Below, in pieces: positions 41,725-48,064 of a stretch of 48,064 nt of DNA; positions within the stretch are counted from its first letter, which is position 1; every line of letters begins with the position of its first letter. The notes below the pieces were generated by a model, which worked only from the letters and a program-made list of their open reading frames with translations, was not told the DNA's origin and did no database searches. The DNA is taken from NCBI GenBank assembly GCA_018110985.1, contig JAGAWT010000030.1, positions 1 to 48,064 of the forward strand, in the 5' to 3' direction. The position numbers were made by a program, and so were the translations under genes. The DNA comes from Oscillospiraceae bacterium (lineage in GTDB: Bacteria > Bacillota > Clostridia > Oscillospirales > Ruminococcaceae).

Positions 41725-43227
41725 ATGTTAAAAGTATTGCTTGTAGATGATGAGCCCAATGTACGACAGGGCGTGAAGATGATGATCCCATGGGTGGAGA
41801 TAGGCTGTGAGGTCATAGGTGAGGCAGACGACGGCGACGACGGCCTCACCAAGATAATGACCCTGTCTCCCGATATAGTGGTGGCTGATATCAAGATGCC
41901 CGGCAAGTCCGGCATAGAGATGACACAGGCTGCAAAAGCCATGGGCTTCAAGGGAAAGGTGATAATCCTTTCGGGATATTCGGACTTTGCCTATGCAAAG
42001 GATGCCATCGCTCTGGGAGTGGAGAACTTCATACTGAAGCCCGTGGATGAGGACGAGCTGACGGAAGCTATCCGTGCTGCGGGTGAAAAGATAGTCAGGG
42101 AGCAGGAAAAGAAGGTGCGCCAGGACATAGGCAAGGAGTACCTGGGAGAGCAGCTCATAAAGGGCGTTTTCTTCGGGAACGAAAGCTCCGTGGCGCAGTT
42201 TGAGGAAAGATACAGGGAGCCCGGCTTCATAGCCTGCATAGCAGCCGCTGTGCGCTCCGACCCGGATGAAAAGGCGGAGATATACAGACTGGTAAAGGCA
42301 TTCTATGAGGGAGACGGACAGGTACACATAATCTCCATAGATATTTCCGGCGTGCTGGGCATACTTTTCAGATCCAAGGAGAAAACAGATGTGATGGAGA
42401 GCCTGACACGGCTCTACAAGGCACTTGAAGGAAAGCTCTTCCTCACCATGGGAGACTATGTGGCACCCGTATCCGAGATAAGGCGCTCCTTTGCCACGGC
42501 GGAATATCTGTACAGGAACCGCTTTATCTACGAAGGAGAGCCGGTGGTCACATCTGCGGACATAAACCGCAGGGGAGATACGGAAACAGGCTATGCCTCA
42601 AAGCTGTGCGCCTTTATGGAGATAAATGACACCGATAAGGTGGGTCTCACCCTTGATGAATTTGCGGCTTCGCTGCGTGTAATGGGCAACACCTCCGAAA
42701 AGGCAAGAGTTGCCTGTATAACCCTTGTTCTGGATGTAAGGGCGGGGCTTGTGCGCACCATTGCGGACAAAAAGCCCGAAACTCTTATCTCCGACGGGTT
42801 CATATCCGGTCTTGAGGACGTGGAGAGCCTGCGGGACATGACAGCCGTCATAAAGGAAAAGCTGGTGAGCGTTTCCAACGAGTGTTTTGCAAAGACCACC
42901 AAATCCAATATGGAGAGAGTGGTACAGTATATCAGACAGAATTACAATCAGGAGCTCCGCCTTGAGATGCTGGCTCAGATATTTGATTACAACAGCGCCT
43001 ATCTGGGAAAGGTATTCAGACAGTACACGGGGGAGAACTTCAACAATTACCTGGACAACATCCGCATAACTGAGGCAAAGAGGCTTCTCAGCGAAGAGGA
43101 TTACAAGGTCTACGAAGTGGCGGAGATGGTGGGATATTCCAACATCAACTACTTCCACAATAAATTCAAGAAGAGCGTGGGGATATCCCCCCTCAGCTTT
43201 AAAAAGCAGCACGGACACGACGAGTGA
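41725..43227 (+). CDS. AraC-family response regulator, YesN type
   Basis: The 500-residue regulator has a receiver domain (1-125) with the acidic pair D8-D9, the phosphorylation site D55 in VVADIKMPGKSG and a conserved Lys in ILKPVD. A middle region of about 260 residues without known motifs follows, then a C-terminal AraC-type DNA-binding domain (about 395-495) with two helix-turn-helices (RLEMLAQIFDYNSAYLGK and VAEMVGYSNINYFHNKFKK). AAAGGTGG lies before the ATG. Its sensor is the gene upstream, and nfnA begins 59 bases later. Targets are not identifiable from the sequence; the intergenic DNA ahead of nfnA contains no obvious promoter of its own. Confidence 0.95.
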   Translation: MLKVLLVDDEPNVRQGVKMMIPWVEIGCEVIGEADDGDDGLTKIMTLSPDIVVADIKMPGKSGIEMTQAAKAMGFKGKVIILSGYSDFAYAKDAIALGVENFILKPVDEDELTEAIRAAGEKIVREQEKKVRQDIGKEYLGEQLIKGVFFGNESSVAQFEERYREPGFIACIAAAVRSDPDEKAEIYRLVKAFYEGDGQVHIISIDISGVLGILFRSKEKTDVMESLTRLYKALEGKLFLTMGDYVAPVSEIRRSFATAEYLYRNRFIYEGEPVVTSADINRRGDTETGYASKLCAFMEINDTDKVGLTLDEFAASLRVMGNTSEKARVACITLVLDVRAGLVRTIADKKPETLISDGFISGLEDVESLRDMTAVIKEKLVSVSNECFAKTTKSNMERVVQYIRQNYNQELRLEMLAQIFDYNSAYLGKVFRQYTGENFNNYLDNIRITEAKRLLSEEDYKVYEVAEMVGYSNINYFHNKFKKSVGISPLSFKKQHGHDE

Positions 43228-43272
43228 ACCGGAATACCGGCCTTTATTTACATAAAACACTTTGAACCAAAC

Positions 43273-43278
43273 AAGGAG
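43273..43278 (+). promoter_or_regulatory. Ribosome-binding site that decides the nfnA start
   Basis: AAGGAG ends eight bases before the ATG at 43287. An in-frame GTG at 43278 overlaps this site itself and so cannot be the start. Confidence 0.75.
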
Positions 43279-43286
43279 TGAGCTCA

Positions 43287-44123
43287 ATGTACAAAATTCT
43301 TGAAAAGAGAGAACTGAACCCCACGGTAGCACTTATGGTGATAGAGGCACCTGCAGTGGCAAGAAAGGCAGAGCCCGGACAGTTCATCATACTGCGTACA
43401 GACGAGGATGGTGAGAGGATTCCTCTTACCATTGCGGATTTTGACCGTGAAAAGGGAACAGTTACCATTATCTTCCAGATAGTGGGCTCTACCACCGAAA
43501 AGCTGGGTCACCTGAATGTGGGGGACGAGCTGGTGGACTTTGCGGGACCTCTCGGCAACCCCACAGAGACCGAGGGGCTCAGAAAGGTAGCCGTGGTAGG
43601 CGGCGGCGTGGGCTGTGCCATAGCATACCCCATTGCTAAGAAGCTCCACGAGCAGGGAAGCATAGTCCATTCCGTAGTGGGCTTCAGAAACAAGGATCTT
43701 GTAATACTGGAGAAGGATTTTGAAGTCTGTTCCGATGTTATGAAGAAGATGAGCGACGACGGCTCATGGGGAGAAAAGGGACTTGTCACCAATGCTCTGG
43801 AGGAGCTCATAAAGAGCGGCGAGGAGTATGACGAGGTGATAACCATAGGCCCCGTTATCATGATGAAATTTGTATCCGAGCTCACAAGAAAGTACGGCAT
43901 AAAGACCATAGTTTCCATGAACCCCGTTATGATAGACGGAACGGGTATGTGCGGCGGATGCCGTCTGACAGTGGGCGGTGAGACCAAGTTTGCCTGCGTG
44001 GACGGTCCCGACTTTGACGGACATCTGGTGGACTTTGACGAGGCGATGGTGCGCTCTGCCATGTACAAGCCCTTTGAGCGTGCAAAGCACGAAGAGACCT
44101 GCAAACTGTTCAGGAATGCCTAA
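43287..44123 (+). CDS. nfnA: NfnA: NADH-dependent ferredoxin:NADP oxidoreductase, small subunit
   Basis: NfnA pairs with NfnB in electron bifurcation: NADPH is oxidised while ferredoxin and NAD are reduced, or the reverse. The 278-residue subunit shows an FAD-binding ferredoxin-reductase fold (AEPGQFIILRTDEDGERIP), the NAD-binding VAVVGGGVGCAIAYPIAKKL and a C-terminal [2Fe-2S] site MCGGCRLTVGGETKFACVDG. It resembles dihydroorotate dehydrogenase electron-transfer subunits and sulfide dehydrogenase subunit B, but the partner downstream identifies it. The ATG at 43287 follows AAGGAG. nfnB starts 18 bases after the stop. Confidence 0.88.
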   Translation: MYKILEKRELNPTVALMVIEAPAVARKAEPGQFIILRTDEDGERIPLTIADFDREKGTVTIIFQIVGSTTEKLGHLNVGDELVDFAGPLGNPTETEGLRKVAVVGGGVGCAIAYPIAKKLHEQGSIVHSVVGFRNKDLVILEKDFEVCSDVMKKMSDDGSWGEKGLVTNALEELIKSGEEYDEVITIGPVIMMKFVSELTRKYGIKTIVSMNPVMIDGTGMCGGCRLTVGGETKFACVDGPDFDGHLVDFDEAMVRSAMYKPFERAKHEETCKLFRNA

Positions 44124-44141
44124 GCTGCGGAGGATAATGCT

Positions 44142-45530
44142 ATGAAAGCCAATATGTCACCTGTAAAGAACCCCATGCCCTCTCAGGATCCCATAGAGAG
44201 AGGAAAGAATTTCAAGGAAGTCGCTCTGGGCTACACCAAGGAAATAGCCATGGACGAGGCAACACGCTGCCTGGGATGTAAGGCTATGCCCTGCGTGAAG
44301 GGATGTCCCGTCAACATAAATATCCCTGCCTTTATCGCTAAGGTGGCAGAGGGAGAGTTTGAGGACGCATATTCCATTATTGCCGAGTCCTCCTCACTGC
44401 CTGCCGTATGCGGAAGAGTCTGCCCCCAGGAGACCCAGTGCGAGGGTCTGTGCGTAAGAGGAAAGAAGGGGGATCCCGTCGGTATAGGAAGGCTTGAACG
44501 CTTTGTTGCGGACTACCACAATGACAATTTCAAGGGCGAAGTCGTAAAGCCGGAGACAAACGGCATAAAGGTGGCTGTTATAGGTGCGGGACCTGCGGGG
44601 CTTACCTGTGCCGGTGACCTTGCCAAGGCAGGATATGATGTGACGGTCTTTGAGGCACTTCATGTGGCAGGCGGCGTTCTGGTATACGGCATACCCGAAT
44701 TCAGGCTCCCCAAGACCATCGTGGGCAGGGAGATAGAGGGTCTGAAGGCACTGGGCGTAAAGATACAAACCAACATGATCGTTGGCCGCTCCATCACCAT
44801 AGACGAGCTCTTTGACGACGGCTACAAGGCTGTGTTCATAGGAAGCGGCGCCGGTCTGCCAAACTTCATGAAGATACCCGGAGAGAACCTGAAGGGAGTT
44901 TATTCCGCCAACGAGTTCCTGACCCGTGTGAACCTGATGAAGGCATACAAGGAGGGAGCGGACACACCTATCAAGAACAGCAGGAGAGTTGCTGTTGTAG
45001 GCGGCGGAAATGTTGCAATGGATGCTGCAAGGTGCGCCCTGAGACTGGGTGCAGAGGAGGTATACATCGTTTACCGCCGCTCCGAGAACGAGCTTCCCGC
45101 CCGTGCGGAGGAGATAGAGCACGCCAAGGAGGAGGGCATAATCTTCAAGACCCTTACCAACCCCGTATCCATAGGCGGCGATGAGAACGGCTTTGTAAAC
45201 TCCATGAAGTGCGTTTCCATGGAGCTGGGTGAGCCCGATGAATCCGGCAGGCGCCGTCCCAAGGTGATAGAGGGCAGCGAGCATGATATCCCTGTTGACT
45301 GTGTGGTAATGGCGATAGGCACATCCCCCAATCCCCTTATCAAGAACACCACAAAGGGACTGGATACCAACAAGTGGGGCTGCATAGTTGCAAACGAGGA
45401 CGGACTTACTTCCCGTGAGGGCGTTTATGCCGGCGGTGATGCGGTCACAGGTGCGGCTACCGTCATCCTTGCGATGGGTGCGGGAAAGACAGCTGCGGCA
45501 GCCATAGACAGATACATAAAGGGCGAATGA
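44142..45530 (+). CDS. nfnB: NfnB: NADPH-binding large subunit (glutamate synthase beta-like)
   Basis: NfnB carries two [4Fe-4S] clusters and FAD. The 462-residue protein has an N-terminal cluster region with CLGCKAMPCVKGCPVNI and CGRVCPQETQCEGLC. It then has FAD-binding VAVIGAGPAGLTCAGDLAKAG and NADPH-binding VAVVGGGNVAMDAARCALRLGAEEV. Its sequence also fits homotetrameric NADPH glutamate synthase subunits, but adjacency to nfnA and absence of gltB argue for NfnB. In fermenting Clostridia the complex balances NADPH, NADH and ferredoxin pools. A GGAGG site precedes the ATG, and a strong terminator follows the stop. Confidence 0.9.
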   Translation: MKANMSPVKNPMPSQDPIERGKNFKEVALGYTKEIAMDEATRCLGCKAMPCVKGCPVNINIPAFIAKVAEGEFEDAYSIIAESSSLPAVCGRVCPQETQCEGLCVRGKKGDPVGIGRLERFVADYHNDNFKGEVVKPETNGIKVAVIGAGPAGLTCAGDLAKAGYDVTVFEALHVAGGVLVYGIPEFRLPKTIVGREIEGLKALGVKIQTNMIVGRSITIDELFDDGYKAVFIGSGAGLPNFMKIPGENLKGVYSANEFLTRVNLMKAYKEGADTPIKNSRRVAVVGGGNVAMDAARCALRLGAEEVYIVYRRSENELPARAEEIEHAKEEGIIFKTLTNPVSIGGDENGFVNSMKCVSMELGEPDESGRRRPKVIEGSEHDIPVDCVVMAIGTSPNPLIKNTTKGLDTNKWGCIVANEDGLTSREGVYAGGDAVTGAATVILAMGAGKTAAAAIDRYIKGE

Positions 45531-45538
45531 TGACCAGA

Positions 45539-45569
45539 GGGGCAGGGCTTTCCTCCCTGCCCCGTTTTT
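45539..45569 (+). terminator. Rho-independent terminator after nfnB
   Basis: GGGGCAGGG (45539-45547) and CCCTGCCCC (45555-45563) form a 9-bp GC-rich stem with a 7-base loop, followed by GTTTTT (45564-45569). Only 7 bases separate the T-run from the next ATG. Confidence 0.92.
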
Positions 45570-45576
45570 GTGAGAT

Positions 45577-46824
45577 ATGAAAAGAATAAACGAAAGATCC
45601 ATAGCCGGTAATATTGCCTCATCGGTTTTGCTTGAAAGGCTGCTGGTATTTCTCATCATGGACATGGCGCTGATAGTGGCAGCGGTGATTTCATGGTGTG
45701 CCGCCACAGAGCAGAGCGTGATGGGGGATATTTATCCTTCCCTGACAAGGAGCTTTGCCCTGGGGGAAAACGGTCATATTTGGAACAGGATCGCAGAGAG
45801 CACCTATTCCTTTGCGGGGAATACGGTAAGCTGCGGGGGCTTTTTCCATGCACTGCTGACAGCGGTGGGAGTTATGGGGATGGTGCAGACCCTCATCTGG
45901 TCTGTGTCCTTTATATCGGAATACTACAGGATAAAGAAAAAGCTCTCTCCCCTGAAGACCATGGCAAAGGATACCGCAGCGCTGCTGACGGTGACGGATT
46001 TTGAGGACATAGAGAGCGAGCTCTCCTCCATGGACCCTCTTTCAAACGTGCGCATATCCACGGGAAACAGGGAGCTGGAGGGTCTGGAGGATTCCATAAA
46101 TGCTCTCCTTGACAAGATGAGGGAGGCATATTCCGCAAAATCCCGCTTTGTAAGCGACGCATCCCATGAACTGCGCACCCCCATAGCGGTAATAAAGGGC
46201 TATGCGGATATGCTGGCACGATGGGGCAAGGAGGACAAGGAGATACTTGATGAGGGCATAGAGGCGATACAAAGGGAAAGCGACAACATGGACAAGCTGG
46301 TGGAGCAGCTCCTGTTCCTTGCCCGTGCGGACAACGGAAAGCACAAGCTGATGATGGCAAGCCTCTCACTTTCGGAGATGACCGAGGAGACCGCCGAGGA
46401 ATTTGCCATGATAGACCCGGATCACACCTACACCAAGGAGATAGAGGAGGGTGTGGAGATAACGGGAGACGTGTCCATGATAAAGGAATGTATGCGCATA
46501 CTTTGCGATAATGCCAAAAAGTATACTCCCAAGGGCAAGGATATAAAGATAAGGGCATTCAGGAACGAAGACGGAGAAAGCTGCTTTGAGGTGAGAGATT
46601 CGGGCATAGGAATCGCTCCGGAGGATATACCCCATATCTTTGACCGCTTTTACCGCAGCGACCCTGCCCGCACCCGTGAGGGAGGCGGAACGGGACTGGG
46701 ACTTGCTATCGCAAAGCAGATAGCCGACCACCACGATGCCTATTTCAATGTGGTATCCTATGAGAAGATAGGTACAAAAATGACCCTTGTATTCAGAAAT
46801 AAAGACAGGAAAGAGAATGTATGA
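45577..46824 (+). CDS. Orphan sensor histidine kinase (HisKA type)
   Basis: The 415-residue kinase has membrane helices near 20-45 and 88-112, enclosing a small extracellular loop, then a HAMP-like region and the phosphoacceptor H197 in DASHELRTPIAVIKGYADML. The ATPase domain has DNAKKYTP (N box), DSGIGIAPEDIPHIF (G1) and GGGTGLGLAIAKQIADHH (G2). No response regulator is adjacent. Its ATG lies seven bases after the nfnB terminator T-run, with only GTGAG as a ribosome-binding site, so it may be expressed weakly by read-through. Its last codons overlap the patatin gene (ATGA, 46821-46824), implying coupled translation. Confidence 0.92.
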   Translation: MKRINERSIAGNIASSVLLERLLVFLIMDMALIVAAVISWCAATEQSVMGDIYPSLTRSFALGENGHIWNRIAESTYSFAGNTVSCGGFFHALLTAVGVMGMVQTLIWSVSFISEYYRIKKKLSPLKTMAKDTAALLTVTDFEDIESELSSMDPLSNVRISTGNRELEGLEDSINALLDKMREAYSAKSRFVSDASHELRTPIAVIKGYADMLARWGKEDKEILDEGIEAIQRESDNMDKLVEQLLFLARADNGKHKLMMASLSLSEMTEETAEEFAMIDPDHTYTKEIEEGVEITGDVSMIKECMRILCDNAKKYTPKGKDIKIRAFRNEDGESCFEVRDSGIGIAPEDIPHIFDRFYRSDPARTREGGGTGLGLAIAKQIADHHDAYFNVVSYEKIGTKMTLVFRNKDRKENV

Positions 46825-47669
46825 CGGGACTTGTTCTTGAGGGCGGTGCCATGCGTGGGATGTTCACCTGCGGCGTCACCGATGTATTTACGGAAAACGG
46901 TCTGGAATTCGACCTTTGCGTTGGCTCCTCTGCGGGGGCGGTGTTCGGGTGCAACATAAAGTCAAGGCAGCCGGGGAGAGCTATACGCTACAATCTGCGC
47001 TTCTGCCGTGACAAAAGGTACGGTACGCTGTATTCCCTGCTCCGCACAGGGGATATATACGATGCAGTGCTTTGCTACGACCTTATACCTGATGTTTACG
47101 ACCCCTTTGACAGGGAAGCCATAAAGCAGAACCCCCTCCGCTTTTTTATATGTGCCACGGATGTGGAAACGGGCAGACCCGTTTACCGGGAAAGCAGGGA
47201 CGGGAGCAAAAAGGAGATACTCTGGTACAGAGCCTCCGCCTCCATGCCGGTGGTGTCAAGACCCGTGAGGGTAAGCGGTATGAAACTGCTGGACGGCGGC
47301 ATATCGGATCCCGTGCCTTTCCGCTTTGCGGAGAGGATGGGCTGTGACAAAAGGGTGATAATACTTACCCAGCCAAAGGGCTTCAGAAAGAAGAAGTCTC
47401 CCTTTTCCTTTCTGCTGAGGCTCATGCTTATGCGCTATCCGAAGATCGCAGGTGCGATGGAGGAAAGGTACAGGGTCTATAACAGGCAGATGGAGACCAT
47501 AGAGCAGCTGGAAAGTGAGGGAAGGGTGCTGGTGATACGCCCGCCCTATGCTCTGGGGATAAGCAGGACAGAGCATGACCCCGCAGAGCTTGAAAGGGTA
47601 TACCGCCTTGGAAGGGCAGAGGGGGAAAAATACCTCGAAAGGGTAAAAGCTCTTTCGGATAATAAATAA
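46821..47669 (+). CDS. Patatin-like phospholipase (YjjU/RssA-like)
   Basis: The 282-residue protein has the patatin oxyanion loop GGAMRG (8-13), the nucleophile elbow G35-S-S37-A-G and the Asp of the catalytic dyad in KLLDGGISDPVP (about 157). Together these define a Ser-Asp lipid acyl hydrolase. The C-terminal third is basic (GFRKKKSPFSF) and may touch the membrane; no signal peptide is seen, so it should act in the cytoplasm. The substrate is not known. It is translationally coupled to the orphan kinase upstream. An insertion sequence follows within about 10 bases of its stop, without a terminator between. Confidence 0.9.
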   Translation: MTGLVLEGGAMRGMFTCGVTDVFTENGLEFDLCVGSSAGAVFGCNIKSRQPGRAIRYNLRFCRDKRYGTLYSLLRTGDIYDAVLCYDLIPDVYDPFDREAIKQNPLRFFICATDVETGRPVYRESRDGSKKEILWYRASASMPVVSRPVRVSGMKLLDGGISDPVPFRFAERMGCDKRVIILTQPKGFRKKKSPFSFLLRLMLMRYPKIAGAMEERYRVYNRQMETIEQLESEGRVLVIRPPYALGISRTEHDPAELERVYRLGRAEGEKYLERVKALSDNK

Positions 47670-47717
47670 TCCGTCGGACTGTTATGTTACAATAGATCTT
47701 GGACAAAGTAATAGAAA

Positions 47718-47783
47718 AACAACTCTCAATATGATATAATGTTAAGTGCTAACCAACTAAAATATCATGAAAAGAGAGTTGTT
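47718..47783. repeat. Inverted repeat flanking the transposase promoter
   Basis: AACAACTCTC (47718-47727) and GAGAGTTGTT (47774-47783) are exact 10-base inverse complements, 46 bases apart. They bracket the -10 box and end two bases before the transposase ATG. They could pair in RNA and occlude the start, limiting transposase synthesis as in other insertion sequences. Confidence 0.65.
47732..47740 (+). promoter_or_regulatory. Extended -10 promoter for the transposase
   Basis: TGATATAAT gives a perfect -10 (47735-47740) with the TGn extension. The -35 position 17 bases upstream (TAGAAA, 47712-47717) matches only 4/6, as expected of an extended -10 promoter. Confidence 0.55.
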
Positions 47784-47785
47784 CC

Positions 47786-48064
47786 ATGAATAGTATAGCA
47801 CAGGAAGCACGGTTTCGTCAACGGGTAGTGAAATATTTTTACAAACATGGAGCTATGGCAGCTTCAATACGGTTCAAAGTGTGCCGACAATCGGTGTATA
47901 ACTGGTCGGCAAGATATGATGGGACATGGAAAAGCCTTGTGGAGAGAAGCCACAGACCTCATCATCACCCGAAAGAACACACACAGGCTGAAAAAGAGAT
48001 GATACTGCGGCGCTATCCGTATTACAAAAACGATATGATAGCGCTCTGGGACAGTCTGCGCAAA
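47786..48064 (+). CDS. Transposase, N-terminal fragment (truncated by window end)
   Basis: The first 93 codons are open to the window edge, starting MNSIAQEARFRQRVV. The stretch shows a helix-turn-helix (GAMAASIRFKVCRQSVYNWS) followed by SLVERSHRPHHHP and ILRRYPYYKNDMIALWDSL. This pattern is familiar from IS481/IS3-like integrase-fold transposases, in which an HTH precedes the DDE domain. The catalytic domain lies beyond the window. The start has only a weak GAGAG upstream, within a stem that could hide it. It is the only mobile-element gene found here. Confidence 0.8.
   Translation, partial: MNSIAQEARFRQRVVKYFYKHGAMAASIRFKVCRQSVYNWSARYDGTWKSLVERSHRPHHHPKEHTQAEKEMILRRYPYYKNDMIALWDSLRK

Larger units (their letters stand above)
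47680..48064 (+). mobile_element. Left part of an insertion sequence, cut by the window end
   Basis: A transposase gene starts at 47786 and runs off the window. The sequence from TGTTATGTTAC (47680) through TGGACA (47699-47704) resembles the start of IS3/IS481-type terminal repeats, which begin TG and carry TGGACA a short distance in. The exact left end is a guess; the right end and any target duplication are outside the window. Confidence 0.6.

Noticed and set aside
43228-43286. Small hairpin CCGG/CCGG with T-rich tail between yesN-like gene and nfnA
   Set aside because: A 4-bp stem is too short to be called a terminator.

Overview
The window looks like a chromosomal segment of a moderately GC-rich member of the Clostridia (Bacillota), most likely an Oscillospiraceae/Ruminococcus-type gut bacterium. 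This rests on gene content and order: infC-rpmI-rplT behind an L20-type leader, topA-trmFO-plsX-rnc, rnc-radical SAM-smc, miaB-YlbF family-mutS, a YfmF/YfmH pair, a DUF4317 protein, NfnAB and a YesM/YesN-type two-component pair. Genes are packed tightly, with many ATGA/GTGA overlaps, and several starts are GTG or TTG. The window opens on a run of G and stops inside a transposase, so both edges may be contig ends. The genus is an inference and was not tested.

Left part, mostly minus strand (1-16557). An AT-rich zinc-ribbon membrane protein (82-900, plus) faces the operon yfmF-yfmH-lgt-folD, which runs from a promoter at 5447-5475 to a terminator at 917-959. rpsT has its own promoter, structured leader and terminator. 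A second minus-strand operon starts at a near-consensus promoter (15455-15483) and reads rlmB, a 1000-residue degenerate P1B-type ATPase homologue, a membrane-anchored C39-like papain-fold protein, a 1004-residue secreted protein with a helical N-terminus and Ig/Fn3-like C-terminus, and a DUF4317 protein. This block is the least explained part of the window and the best candidate for an undescribed system. nadA stands alone behind its own promoter and a leader hairpin.

Middle part, plus strand (16800-36017). A membrane-bound EAL phosphodiesterase with a degenerate GGDEF domain comes first. Next is infC-rpmI-rplT, with a consensus promoter, a folded leader and an attenuator whose stem can be competed by the 5' end of the transcript. 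A long housekeeping run follows: a TrmH-family methyltransferase, dprA, topA, trmFO, plsX, rnc, a radical SAM protein, smc, a YgjP-type metallohydrolase, a membrane-anchored glycosidase-like protein, miaB and a YlbF-family protein with a cysteine-rich tail. A perfect consensus promoter sits on the smc stop codon and would place transcription initiation at the start codon of the YgjP-like gene.

Right part, plus strand (36164-48064). upp, mutS and a small DUF3592-like protein are followed by a YesM/YesN-type sensor and regulator, the electron-bifurcating transhydrogenase genes nfnA-nfnB with a strong terminator, an orphan histidine kinase translationally coupled to a patatin-like lipase, and the left end of an insertion sequence. 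I saw no tRNA, rRNA, CRISPR array or prophage.
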